64,000 nt of DNA from JACMLC01 sp963720235 (GTDB taxonomy: Bacteria > Acidobacteriota > Blastocatellia > Pyrinomonadales > Pyrinomonadaceae): the NCBI GenBank assembly GCA_963720235.1, contig OY970389.1, positions 1 through 64,000 of the forward strand. The letters are read 5' to 3'. Numbering within the stretch: the stretch's first letter is position 1; each line of letters opens with the position of its first letter. Both the position numbers and the translations under genes were made by a program. The notes below the pieces were generated by a model. It saw only the letters and a program-made list of their open reading frames with translations, was not told where the DNA came from and did not search any database. Below, piece by piece: positions 34,502-43,148 of the stretch.

Positions 34502-36192
34502 ATCCCGCGCAGCTTCTCAATCTTTTTGCCGGAGCCGGGTTTGGCGAGGACGGCGTTATCCTGTGTGCGTTTCTCGCGCTCTTCGCCGGAGTGCCATTTG
34601 GCCCACTCGTTGGGAGCGTCAAAAGTTTCGCCGCCGTGGCGTGTGATGCGCGGGCGGATGCGGCACATGACTGGAGTGTTGACGCCGACTCCGCTAATGA
34701 CTGCCTGACCTTTGGTGAGGGCGGGCAGTTCGTCTAGGAGTTGACGGCCTGCGCCTTCGACAGACTTGGCGACTGTGTCCTGGTCAATCGGGTTGACGAT
34801 ACGCATGATAACCTGCGTCATGCATTGCGAGAGCACGTCTTGATCTAGTTTGCCCGGTCGCTGTGTGATGAGGCCGATGCCGACGCCGAACTTGCGGCCT
34901 TCCGAAAGAATCTGTTTGAGGATGTTTGTTGAAACTACTGTCTGACCTGCGGGCGCGAAGCGGTGCGCTTCTTCCAATAGCGCAAAGACCGGATAGGGAA
35001 GGAAGCTATCGCTCGTCGGCTCCGCTTCTTCGCGGACGGTGGCGACGCGCGCTTTGTTGACGCGCCTGAGAAGCGTGGCAACGACTACTTGCTGCTCGTT
35101 CTGCTCTATGTCTGAAAGTTGCAGCACAGTGCAGCGACCCGGCTGGAACATGTCGCTCAAGGGGATGTGCTCGTGGTCTGAGAAGATTGAGTCCGGGCGG
35201 TCAAAGCGATTATCGAGTCGCCACAGCAGTGCATCAATCGAGCCGACGTTGCCGCCTGAGCCGCGCCCGTCTTCATCGCCATACTTCTCTTCCGTCACAG
35301 CATCGCGCAGGTCGTGATAGCCCCAAGTGCCGCGCTCGCCGCGCTCGCCCGCAGTCAGCTTGCGATAAGCCTGCGAGAGATAGTGCAGCATCTTGTCGGA
35401 AGTGCCTTCGGGCAAAAGATATTTGATGTCGGCTTCGGTCAGCGAAGAGACGCGCACCTTGATGCGATCGTGCGTGAAGATTTTGACTTCGGGCTTGTAT
35501 CCATCCGCGTGAAATCTCTCGTCGCCTTCAATCGAGCGCAAGGTGTCATACTCGCCGTGCGGGTCAACAATCAAAACCGCAGCGCGGTTGTATGGCCGCA
35601 TCAACTCTTCGACCAGGACGCCAGCCGTGTAAGACTTGCCCGCGCCAGTCGAAGCCAAAATCGCCAAGTGCGTCGAGACGACATCCTTGATTGAGAGCAC
35701 GACCGGGACTTCGTTTGCGCTCCGCGTCAAAAGACTGCCGACATGCGCCGAGCCAATCTCTTCCATCCTTCTTGGCGAGAGCACGCCCGACAGTGTTTCC
35801 GATGAAGCTAAGAAAACAGGGTCGCCCGGATTCGGCGGGATGCGCGGGTTAACGAAATCCCCTAAACCTTCGCTGAAATAACCTGTGGTCTCGACAGTGA
35901 TTTCGTAAAGCTCGCAGGTCTCGCCGTCAAGACCAATCAGCGACGAGACAATGGCGGGCGGCGTCTGCGGGTCTGAGAGAAAAGTGTCCGGCAGATTGCG
36001 CACTAAACGACGCGATGTGATGTTGCCTAAGATATGCCTTTCATCTTCGCCGTCGCGCGCCAGATAATAGACAAACTCACCGATGCGCGTGCGCTTGTTA
36101 TCGGCTGTGATAAAGAGATATTCATGCGGCAACTCGCCGGGGCCTTTGACCGTGCCGGTCAAAATATCTGTGCTATTTGGATTCGAGCGCAT
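34492..36192 (-). CDS. HerA-type hexameric ATPase (DUF87/FtsK-HerA family)
   Basis: 566 residues from the ATG at 36192 (a TTG nine codons upstream is possible). N-terminal HAS-barrel region (about 1-150), then a RecA-like ATPase: Walker A STGAGKSYTAG (about 180), LIVDPHGEYDTL (about 212), Walker B ALLEEAHRFAP (about 402) and a sensor/arginine-finger region with ITQRPGKLD (about 445). HerA proteins assemble hexameric rings on DNA ends or as scaffolds for effectors. No NurA nuclease is adjacent; the next gene on the strand, 93 bases on, encodes the TIR protein. HerA paired with Sir2 or DUF4297 is a known anti-phage arrangement, so a HerA-TIR pair is suggestive. Confidence 0.9.
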   Translation of the reverse strand: MRSNPNSTDILTGTVKGPGELPHEYLFITADNKRTRIGEFVYYLARDGEDERHILGNITSRRLVRNLPDTFLSDPQTPPAIVSSLIGLDGETCELYEITVETTGYFSEGLGDFVNPRIPPNPGDPVFLASSETLSGVLSPRRMEEIGSAHVGSLLTRSANEVPVVLSIKDVVSTHLAILASTGAGKSYTAGVLVEELMRPYNRAAVLIVDPHGEYDTLRSIEGDERFHADGYKPEVKIFTHDRIKVRVSSLTEADIKYLLPEGTSDKMLHYLSQAYRKLTAGERGERGTWGYHDLRDAVTEEKYGDEDGRGSGGNVGSIDALLWRLDNRFDRPDSIFSDHEHIPLSDMFQPGRCTVLQLSDIEQNEQQVVVATLLRRVNKARVATVREEAEPTSDSFLPYPVFALLEEAHRFAPAGQTVVSTNILKQILSEGRKFGVGIGLITQRPGKLDQDVLSQCMTQVIMRIVNPIDQDTVAKSVEGAGRQLLDELPALTKGQAVISGVGVNTPVMCRIRPRITRHGGETFDAPNEWAKWHSGEEREKRTQDNAVLAKPGSGKKIEKLRGIQI

Positions 36193-36254
36193 AAAGGAAA
36201 AACTGTGCGACAGCTTCAAGTGGGATAACGAAGGTCAGTATAACATGGCCGTCT

Positions 36255-36286
36255 CTTTCTTTGCGCCTTTGCCCCTTTGCGCGAGA
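36255..36286. repeat. Solo arm of the CGCAAAGGCGCAAAG word family
   Basis: CTTTCTTTGCGCCTTTGCCC and following bases match one arm of the elements at 40184-40260 and 60024-60129, but there is no second arm nearby. It lies in the divergent region between the HerA-type and RES genes. It may be half of a decayed element. Confidence 0.6.
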
Positions 36287-36312
36287 TTCTTTTCTGTCAA
36301 AGATACAATTTG

Positions 36313-36342
36313 TTGACGCGCCTCTTCACCGGGCAGTAAAAT
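36313..36342 (+). promoter_or_regulatory. Sigma70-type promoter for the RES-domain gene
   Basis: TTGACG (36313-36318), 18-base spacer, TAAAAT (36337-36342). The leader of about 125 nt can form a 7-bp hairpin, GAGAGGC (36377-36383) with GCCTCTC (36406-36412). Divergent from the HerA-type gene. Confidence 0.55.
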
Positions 36343-36473
36343 CCCGCCACTGCCGCACTCATCGGCTCAGAATGTGGAGAGGCTTCTCTAACTCCCTGTG
36401 GGGATGCCTCTCGCTAAGCTGCGGCCTCATCCTCCCGCCCGGTTTATCTCTTGCCCGCGAAAGGAGTAGCGAC

Positions 36474-37379
36474 ATGGCTTCCAATCTCGCACGTGTGAAT
36501 CTACGCAACATCCGATATGCTCACCTCTGCGAAGCGGTCTTCTATGAATGCAGCGAGCTTGCGAAAAGAGGAGTTATTCCGACCATCAAGCTGAATGATT
36601 CCGAGCGGATTGTGCGAACAGTGCAAAGCAATCTGCTGTGGTCGAATTGGAAAGACACCAGAACCATCCCGCCCAATAACAGCAAGAGCGACAGCAACCG
36701 TTTTTCGGGAATGAACTTTGATGGAAAGGGCAAGGCGGCCTTATATACGTCCAGAACCGAGTATGCTTCGTGGGCGGAAGTCGCTCATTACGCCATTAAG
36801 GAGGCAGACCGTGGTATCGGCTGGTCGGTGCTGGATGCGATTGCCAAAGGAGGTATCAATCCCCTGAGCGTGTACGTTAACAAGATTAGCTTTCAATATC
36901 GCCTGAAAAAGAAGATGGAAGTGGCTAATCTGTCTTTGAATGAAAGCGCGCAGGCGTTTTTGCTTGAGCTGGGCCAAAAAGCCTCCATCAAATCTGCTTT
37001 GAAACTCACGCCTTACTTCTCGCTCTTACAAGCTATGCTTGCTGATAACGACCACTCCGTCAGCCGCGCTCTGGGTTATGCTATAAGCGAATATGGTTAT
37101 CCGGGAGTCATAGCACAATCGGCGCGCGAGGTTCCGTTACTGGAGAAGTCAGGCCCCAATGTTATCTTCTACGGAGAGGATAGTCAGGACATGGATTTCT
37201 TACAGCCTGCGTATCAGATTGTGCTGTATGTCCATCCCGAAACGGGGGAACTGAAATGGCGTGTCAGAGACATTAGCCGGAGCGAGGCCGAGCCGCCGGA
37301 GATTCAAATGTCTGACCCATCGGAAAGTCAAATATCAGCTCTTCGAACGTCCGAGCCGCCGGAAACTAAAATCTCATAG
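36474..37379 (+). CDS. RES-domain protein (predicted NAD-cleaving)
   Basis: 301 residues from the ATG at 36474, which has AAGGAG 7 bases upstream; longer in-frame starts fall near the promoter. The core shows RES-like features: GKAALYTSRTEYASWAEV (about 83-100) for the R/Y...E segment and YGYPGVIAQSARE...GPNVIFYG (about 205-231) for the conserved Ser segment. RES toxins degrade NAD+ and normally pair with an Xre/MbcA-like antitoxin directly upstream; none is present. A C-terminal tail repeats SEPPE/SEAEPPE words. Divergent from HerA-TIR. The RES call rests on motif reading and is moderately sure. Confidence 0.68.
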   Translation: MASNLARVNLRNIRYAHLCEAVFYECSELAKRGVIPTIKLNDSERIVRTVQSNLLWSNWKDTRTIPPNNSKSDSNRFSGMNFDGKGKAALYTSRTEYASWAEVAHYAIKEADRGIGWSVLDAIAKGGINPLSVYVNKISFQYRLKKKMEVANLSLNESAQAFLLELGQKASIKSALKLTPYFSLLQAMLADNDHSVSRALGYAISEYGYPGVIAQSAREVPLLEKSGPNVIFYGEDSQDMDFLQPAYQIVLYVHPETGELKWRVRDISRSEAEPPEIQMSDPSESQISALRTSEPPETKIS

Positions 37380-37480
37380 CTTCGGCGTGCTCGCGCTCAA
37401 ACTGCGCGCCGCAACAGCCCGCTCCGCTTTTCGCTTCCTCATCACGCGACGCGCGATTACGGCCTGGCCCTCTCCTCTGC

Positions 37481-37486
37481 TATGAT
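37481..37486 (+). promoter_or_regulatory. -10 element giving a possibly leaderless transcript
   Basis: TATGAT at 37481-37486 with a weak -35 (TTACGG, 37457-37462, 18-base spacer). The start would fall at about 37493, within a few bases of the ATG at 37496, and no SD is present, so the first gene of the sugar operon may be translated leaderless. Confidence 0.35.
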
Positions 37487-37495
37487 GCGTCACCT

Positions 37496-37975
37496 ATGAG
37501 AGGTCAGTTCTGTCTTATCGCGGATGATGTCAAACTCGGAAGCGAGGTGGCGATTTATAACTTCGTCAATCTCTACGGCTGCGAGATTGGCGACGGGACG
37601 AAGATTGGCTCGTTTGTCGAGATACAGAAGAACGCGCGCGTCGGGCGCAACTGCAAAGTGTCGAGCCATACTTTTATCTGTGAAGGCGTCTTGATTGAAG
37701 ACGGAGTTTTTATCGGGCATGGCGTCAATTTCATCAACGACAAATACCCGCGCGCGACCATCGAAGGCGGCGCGTTGCAGACCGAAGCCGACTGGACAGT
37801 CTTGCAGACCATCGTTCGTCGCGGCGCAAGCATAGGCACAGGCGCAACCATCCTCGGCAATGTCGAAATCGGCGAGCGCGCCATCATCGGGGCGGGCGCA
37901 GTCGTTACAAAAAATGTTCCTGCGGGCGCAACCGTCGCGGGCAATCCGGCACGCATCATAAAAGAAGAGATATGA
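37496..37975 (+). CDS. Hexapeptide-repeat N-acetyltransferase (WlbB/WbpD-like)
   Basis: Left-handed beta-helix acyltransferase, 159 residues, with hexapeptide repeats along its length (VKLGSEVAIYNFV..., IGTGATILGNVEIGERAIIGAGAVV) and a C-terminal GNPARIIK cap. By size and neighbours it fits the 3-amino N-acetyltransferase step that makes UDP-2,3-diacetamido-2,3-dideoxy-glucuronate. The next two genes encode the matching aminotransferase and dehydrogenase, overlapping by ATGA. A cofactor such as acetyl-CoA is expected. The dehydrogenase that makes UDP-GlcNAcA (WbpA-type) is not in this window. Confidence 0.88.
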   Translation: MRGQFCLIADDVKLGSEVAIYNFVNLYGCEIGDGTKIGSFVEIQKNARVGRNCKVSSHTFICEGVLIEDGVFIGHGVNFINDKYPRATIEGGALQTEADWTVLQTIVRRGASIGTGATILGNVEIGERAIIGAGAVVTKNVPAGATVAGNPARIIKEEI

Positions 37976-39096
37976 TTCCTTTCGTTGATTTAAAAGCGCA
38001 GTATCAATCAATCAAACATGAAGTGGATGCTGCGATTCAGCGTGTGCTCGATAACACGTCTTTCATCTTAGGCCGCGAGGTAGAGGCGTTTGAAGAGGCG
38101 TTTGCAGAGTACGCTGGCGCGAAGTTTTGCGTCGGCGTGTCAAACGGGACGGCTGCCGTGCAACTCGCTGTGATGGCCTGCGGCCTCAAGCAGGGCGATG
38201 AAGTGATTGTCCCCGCCAACACTTTCTTTGCGACAGCCGAAGGCGTCTCGACCGCCGGAGCCGTGCCTGTCTTTGTGGATGCAGACCCGCACTCTTACAA
38301 CATTGATGTCACAAAGATTGAAGCCGCCATCACGCCTCAAACGCGCGCCATCATGCCCGTTCATCTTTATGGACAGGCAGCAGACCTCGACTCGATTTTT
38401 GAAATTGCAGCGCGGCACAACCTGCTTGTCATAGAAGACGCGGCGCAGGCTCATGGCAGTCTTTATAAAGGAAAGCGCGTCGGCGCTCTGGGCCACGCGG
38501 GGAGTTTCAGTTTTTATCCCGGAAAAAATCTTGGGGCATACGGCGAGGGCGGCGCGGTGTTGACGAATGATGAAGAGGTTGCTCGGCAACTGCGTCTCTT
38601 GCGCGATCATGGCTCCGAGCGAAAGTATCATCATCAAATCATCGGCTATAACTTCAGGCTCGAAGGCATACAGGGCGCGGTGCTCTCTGTGAAGTTGAAA
38701 TATCTTGACGGCTGGAACAACCTGCGGCGCGAACATGCCGAAGCTTATAACAAGCTCTTGAAAGAGAGCGGCCTTGTCTTGCCGCGCGAGATGGATTACG
38801 CGCGGCACATCTATCATCTCTATGTCGTGCAGTCTGATGAACGCGATGCTTTGCAAAAATCTCTGGCGGAAGCAGGAGTGCAGACGGGCATACATTATCC
38901 GATTCCGATTCACCTGCAACTGGCTTACGCTTTTCTGGGCCACAAGCTCGGAGATTTCCCGGAAGCCGAACGTCAAGCGAGCCATGTCTTGTCGCTTCCA
39001 CTTTTTCCTGAGTTGAAGCATGAGCAGATAGAGCAAGTCGTGAAAGCCATCCTGGCGACAGAGAGCAGATTGCAGAAAGCGGGCGCGGGCTTTTGA
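37972..39096 (+). CDS. DegT/DnrJ/EryC1/StrS sugar aminotransferase (WbpE-like)
   Basis: PLP enzyme of 374 residues that would transfer an amino group to C3 of a keto-sugar nucleotide. MIPFVDLKAQY at the start, EDAAQAHGS (about 158-166) with the PLP-ring Asp, and SFYPGKNLGAYGEGG (about 178-192) with the Schiff-base Lys. Its ATG overlaps the preceding acetyltransferase stop, and the oxidoreductase start lies 2 bases after its own stop, so three enzymes are co-translated. Paralogue of the gene at 43149-44309. WbpE and WbpB work as a coupled pair in Pseudomonas, which fits this order. Confidence 0.93.
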   Translation: MIPFVDLKAQYQSIKHEVDAAIQRVLDNTSFILGREVEAFEEAFAEYAGAKFCVGVSNGTAAVQLAVMACGLKQGDEVIVPANTFFATAEGVSTAGAVPVFVDADPHSYNIDVTKIEAAITPQTRAIMPVHLYGQAADLDSIFEIAARHNLLVIEDAAQAHGSLYKGKRVGALGHAGSFSFYPGKNLGAYGEGGAVLTNDEEVARQLRLLRDHGSERKYHHQIIGYNFRLEGIQGAVLSVKLKYLDGWNNLRREHAEAYNKLLKESGLVLPREMDYARHIYHLYVVQSDERDALQKSLAEAGVQTGIHYPIPIHLQLAYAFLGHKLGDFPEAERQASHVLSLPLFPELKHEQIEQVVKAILATESRLQKAGAGF

Positions 39097-39098
39097 AG

Positions 39099-40127
39099 AT
39101 GAAAGCTACGACCATCGGCGTCATCGGATGCGGCTACTGGGGGCCGAACCTCTTGCGCAACTTCGCTGAGAACGAAGCGGCGCAGTTGCGCTGGATGTGT
39201 GACGTTGATGAGCGACGGCTAGACACGCTCGGCAGGCGTTACCCCGCGACCGCGACGACGCCGGATTACAAAAAGCTACTCGCAGACACAGAGCTTGACG
39301 CTGTTGTGATTGCGACGCCCGTTGGCACGCATTTCAACTTTGCAAAGGACGCACTCGAAGCAGGCAAGCATGTGCTCATCGAAAAGCCTTTCACGGCGAG
39401 CGTGCGCGAGGCCGAGGAGTTGATTGAGCTGGCCGAGCAGCAGAAGTTGACAGTGATGGTGGATCACACTTTTATCTACACGGGCGCAGTTCGCAAGATA
39501 AAAGAGATTGTCGAGAGCGGCGAGCTTGGCGACCTTCTGTACTTTGATTCCGTGCGCATCAATCTGGGGCTTTTCCAGCGCGACATCAATGTCGTCTGGG
39601 ATCTCGCGCCGCACGACCTTTCCATCATGGACTTTATCATCGGGCGCGAGCCGGAAGCCGTCACAGCCATCGGCAGTTGCCACATCGAGCGCGGGATAGA
39701 AAATATCGCTTACGTGATGCTCAGATTCTCGGACGAGTTTATCGCGCACTTTCATTTCAACTGGCTCGCGCCCGTCAAGATTCGCCGCACACTGCTTGCC
39801 GGAAGCCGCAAGATGATTGTCTATGATGACATCGAGCCGACGGAAAAAATTCGCATCTATGACAAAGGCGTGACGACCAACAGAAGTTTTGAAGATGCGG
39901 ATAGAGAAGCGGCCTATCGCACGCTGGTCAGCTATCGCACGGGCGATGTGTGGGTTCCGAAGCTTGATTCGACGGAAGCTTTGACTTATGTCTGCGATGA
40001 ATTTTTGAGCGCGGTCAGAGAATCGCGCAAGCCTTTGACGGATGGTCACGCGGGCCTGCGCGTCGTGCGTCTTTTGGAAGCAGCGCAAAGGTCTATCAAT
40101 GAAGGCGGGCGGGCGGTCAAGCTTTGA
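39099..40127 (+). CDS. Gfo/Idh/MocA NAD-dependent sugar oxidoreductase (WlbA/WbpB-like)
   Basis: 342 residues. N-terminal Rossmann motif IGVIGCGYWGPNLLRNF (about 6-22), EKPFT (about 94) with the catalytic Lys, and the C-terminal alpha/beta domain with APHDLS (about 172). WlbA/WbpB-type enzymes oxidise C3 of UDP-GlcNAcA before transamination. Start ATG at 39099 rather than the TTG two codons upstream. Ends the three-gene sugar unit; its stop is 56 bases before a word-repeat element. Confidence 0.92.
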   Translation: MKATTIGVIGCGYWGPNLLRNFAENEAAQLRWMCDVDERRLDTLGRRYPATATTPDYKKLLADTELDAVVIATPVGTHFNFAKDALEAGKHVLIEKPFTASVREAEELIELAEQQKLTVMVDHTFIYTGAVRKIKEIVESGELGDLLYFDSVRINLGLFQRDINVVWDLAPHDLSIMDFIIGREPEAVTAIGSCHIERGIENIAYVMLRFSDEFIAHFHFNWLAPVKIRRTLLAGSRKMIVYDDIEPTEKIRIYDKGVTTNRSFEDADREAAYRTLVSYRTGDVWVPKLDSTEALTYVCDEFLSAVRESRKPLTDGHAGLRVVRLLEAAQRSINEGGRAVKL

Positions 40128-40183
40128 AACTCTTGTCAGATGTTGAATTGTCTGTAAAATATTTTTGGAGAAATTAAAGAACC

Positions 40184-40260
40184 TCTCCCGCAAAGGCGCA
40201 AAGGCGCAAAGGAAAGTTTCAACCTCTTCTTTGCGCCTTTGCGTCTTTGCGGGAAACTTT
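40184..40260. repeat. Word-repeat inverted repeat (CCCGCAAAGGCGCAAAG family)
   Basis: Arm 1 (40184-40216) carries CCCGCAAAGGCGCAAAGGCG; arm 2 (about 40229-40258) carries CTTTGCGTCTTTGCGGG. Loop is about 12 bases. The same words occur at 60024-60129, in one arm at 36255-36286 and, diverged, at 52394-52509. Confidence 0.9.
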
Positions 40261-40270
40261 CGTTTAGCTT

Positions 40271-42040
40271 ATGGCAACAGAGAACGACCAGAACAGCGAG
40301 ACTGTGTTTGACGAGCCGCGCTCGACTGACCAGAACCAGCAGACAGAGCTTGCCGCGACTGTTCCGCCATCAACGATGGCTGCCGGGTCTGGCAGTCTCG
40401 GCGTCGGCGTGATGATTAACGGTCGTTACCTGATTGAAAAAGAGCTTGGGCGCGGCGGCATCGGCGTCGTCTATCTGGCGCGCGACCAGCAGCTTCTCTC
40501 AAAGCGCGTCGTGGTCAAGGTCTTGCTCGAAGAATCGCAGAAGAACGAATGGGTGCGCCGCAAGTTTCAGCAGGAGATAGAAGCCCTCACGCGCGTCGAG
40601 CATCCGGGCATCGTCGGCGTACTCGACGCGGGAGCTTTGCCCGACGGCAAGCCTTTTCTCGTCATGCAATTTGTCGAAGGCGTGCCGCTTCGCGCGGCCA
40701 TGCGCGTCGAAGGCATGGAGCTTGAGCGCGTCGCAAATCTCATCAAACAAACAGGGCGCGCACTCTCTGCCGCGCACGACAAAGGCATCCTGCACCGCGA
40801 CCTCAAGCCGGAAAATATTATGCTCCAAACCTTGAACGACGGCGACGAGCAGATAAAGATTATTGACTTCGGCATCGCTAAATTAAAGGACTCGGTTGTC
40901 GCGCCTGAAACAGTGACGGCTGCGACTGTCGGCACGATTCTTTACATGGCTCCCGAACAGTTGAGCGCGAAGTCTGTCTCACAGGCGAGCGACATTTACG
41001 CGCTCGGCATCATCGCGCACGAGATGGTCACTGGCCGCAGACCTTTCAATCCTGATTCAAGTTTTCAACTTTTAGAGATGCAGCGCACGGGCGTGCGCGT
41101 CCAGCCGCAAGACCTGCGGCCCAGTCTTTCAGAAGAAGCGCAGAGCGTGATTCTCAAAGCCTTGTCTTTCAATCCGAAAGACCGCCATCAACGCGCGCGT
41201 GATTTTGGAGACGAACTGGCAGCAGCCCTGACTGCCGAAGTTGATGTCATAGATGCTTCACTCACAAGGCCGCAATCTGATGTAAGCGCGCAGACGCTTC
41301 CGGCAGAGCCGCAAATTTCGCGTGCGACAGTTGATGCACCTCCATCATCTCAAACAAAGCGCGGCATCAATCCGCTTTTGCTCGGAGCAGCAGTCGTTAT
41401 TTTCATAGGCATTATCGGCGCGGCTGCGTGGTATGCATTTAAGTCCGGTCAAACGCAGTCTCCGCAAAATCCTGGTCCAGCGGCGGTCACAATGCCTGTG
41501 CGCGAGATGTCTTACTCGCTGACTGTGCGGAAGATGCGCGACGGCAAACCTTTTGAAGAGCCTTTTGAAACATCCGGTCAGGAGATTTTTGAGAACGGCT
41601 GGCAGTTCTGGATGAACATCACGAGCCCGCAATCCGGCTATCTGTATGTCATTAACGAAGGGCCGAAGCCGCGCAATGATTTGCCGAGTTACAATGTCCT
41701 GTACCCGCTCGACGGCGGCTCTGCTTTGGTTGCCGCGAGTCAGAAAATCGAAAGCCCGCCGCGTCAGAGTCGCGGATACTTTTTCGATAAGGAAGACGGC
41801 ACGGAAAAGATGTGGATGGTCTGGGCCGAAAAGCCTGTTCCCGAATTGGAGAATGTCAAAGGCGTCGCCAATCCGACGGACAAAGGCATGATTACGAATC
41901 CCGCGCACATCACGGCCCTACAGGATTTCTTTCGTCGTCATTCAGCATCAAAGCCGCAGATTGAAAAGGATAGGCAGCGCACAATCGTCAAAGCTCAGGG
42001 CGATGTTCTGGTCAATCTGGCGGAACTAGCTCATCACTGA
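40271..42040 (+). CDS. Membrane Ser/Thr protein kinase with DUF4384-like sensor domain
   Basis: 589 residues. Cytoplasmic Hanks-type kinase (about 50-330): glycine loop GRGGIGVVYLA (about 60), HRDLKPEN (about 175), DFGIAKL (about 200) and MAPEQLS activation segment; all catalytic residues present. One transmembrane helix (about 364-390) and an extracytoplasmic domain (about 415-589) with SPQSGYLYVINEG, resembling DUF4384. The next gene encodes a secreted protein with a similar domain. Role and targets unknown; control of surface polysaccharide synthesis would fit the location. Confidence 0.93.
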   Translation: MATENDQNSETVFDEPRSTDQNQQTELAATVPPSTMAAGSGSLGVGVMINGRYLIEKELGRGGIGVVYLARDQQLLSKRVVVKVLLEESQKNEWVRRKFQQEIEALTRVEHPGIVGVLDAGALPDGKPFLVMQFVEGVPLRAAMRVEGMELERVANLIKQTGRALSAAHDKGILHRDLKPENIMLQTLNDGDEQIKIIDFGIAKLKDSVVAPETVTAATVGTILYMAPEQLSAKSVSQASDIYALGIIAHEMVTGRRPFNPDSSFQLLEMQRTGVRVQPQDLRPSLSEEAQSVILKALSFNPKDRHQRARDFGDELAAALTAEVDVIDASLTRPQSDVSAQTLPAEPQISRATVDAPPSSQTKRGINPLLLGAAVVIFIGIIGAAAWYAFKSGQTQSPQNPGPAAVTMPVREMSYSLTVRKMRDGKPFEEPFETSGQEIFENGWQFWMNITSPQSGYLYVINEGPKPRNDLPSYNVLYPLDGGSALVAASQKIESPPRQSRGYFFDKEDGTEKMWMVWAEKPVPELENVKGVANPTDKGMITNPAHITALQDFFRRHSASKPQIEKDRQRTIVKAQGDVLVNLAELAHH

Positions 42041-42089
42041 TTTGAGAAGAGAGATTGTCTGAAATATTTTAATGTCGAGAGGTAAAGCA

Positions 42090-43109
42090 ATGCTCGGAAG
42101 GCTCAAAGCTATCAATCTTATCTGGATGCTATGCGCACTCGCTTTGTGCGGCATGGCTTCCAGCGAGGCATTGGCCCAAAAACCAATCAAGCCGCCGCAG
42201 AAGACAGATGCGCCTGCTCCTCCTCCTCCTGCACCTGCACCTGTTCAAGCAGATGAGGCAGATGAGTCGGCGGAAGATGAATCGAGACAAATCTATTTCG
42301 ACTATGCGGAAGCGCGGCCCAAGAAGGCCGCGAGTTTTAGCGGCGGCAAGCCATCCGGCAGGCGCGCGCGCCGCTATGTGCGCAAGACAGTCAAACCAGT
42401 GGCCCAGACAGTCAAGACTCTCTCGCAGGTCGGCGTGACAATCTGGCGTCTGCGCCCGTCCACCGCGTCCGATGAAAAGGCGACGCGGATTCTGGACCAG
42501 GAAGAAGACCAACGTGAGACTGCCTTGACGCCCGTGCGTATCGAGTCAGACACACTCTTGAACGTCAAAGACAAAGTACGTCTCAGCATCGAATCGCCGC
42601 GCGCGGGTTATCTGTATGTCATAGACCGCGAGGTCTATGCGGACGGCACGCGCAGCGCGCCTTATCTTATCTTTCCCACGCTGCGCACGCGCGGCGGACA
42701 GAACAAGGTAAGCGCAGGAATGCTGATAGACATCCCAGGCTTGGATGACCGCCCGAACTATTTCACGGTCAAGCACAGCCGCCCCGATCAGGTCGGAGAA
42801 GAGTTGACGATGATTGTCTCAGACCAGCCGCTCGATATTCCGCCGCTTCAGCGTAAATACATGAAGCTGGATGAAGAGACTGTGTCGAAGTGGGAGCGCG
42901 ATTGGAAGACGGAGGCCGAGCGATTCGAGATGGAGGGCGGCGCGGGCCTTGTCTGGACCAAAGAAGAGAAGGCTGCCGCCAACATGGAAAGCTCGCGCCT
43001 GCTCGATCAGGACGACCCCGCGCCGCAGACCATCTATCGCGTCGCGTCTAAACCCGGCAATCCTTTGATGGTGACAGTCCCTTTGCGCTACCCGTCTATG
43101 GTAAAGTGA
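42090..43109 (+). CDS. Secreted DUF4384-like protein
   Basis: 339 residues from the ATG at 42090 (GAGAGG 7 bases upstream; an in-frame ATG at 42072 is also possible). Signal peptide to about 30 (ends SEALAQ), Pro-rich stretch, then a domain with TIWRLRPS and SPRAGYLYVIDREVYADG (about 178-195), which mirrors the extracytoplasmic domain of the upstream kinase. It may be the kinase's envelope partner or a soluble paralogue of its sensor. Function otherwise unknown. Confidence 0.8.
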   Translation: MLGRLKAINLIWMLCALALCGMASSEALAQKPIKPPQKTDAPAPPPPAPAPVQADEADESAEDESRQIYFDYAEARPKKAASFSGGKPSGRRARRYVRKTVKPVAQTVKTLSQVGVTIWRLRPSTASDEKATRILDQEEDQRETALTPVRIESDTLLNVKDKVRLSIESPRAGYLYVIDREVYADGTRSAPYLIFPTLRTRGGQNKVSAGMLIDIPGLDDRPNYFTVKHSRPDQVGEELTMIVSDQPLDIPPLQRKYMKLDEETVSKWERDWKTEAERFEMEGGAGLVWTKEEKAAANMESSRLLDQDDPAPQTIYRVASKPGNPLMVTVPLRYPSMVK

Positions 43110-43148
43110 CTCTCTCTATCAAGCACGGGAAAAGGGGAAACACCGAAA

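Noticed and set aside
36255..36286. CRISPR-like repeat made of the CGCAAAG words
   Set aside because: No regular spacing with unique spacers; it is one arm of the inverted-repeat family.
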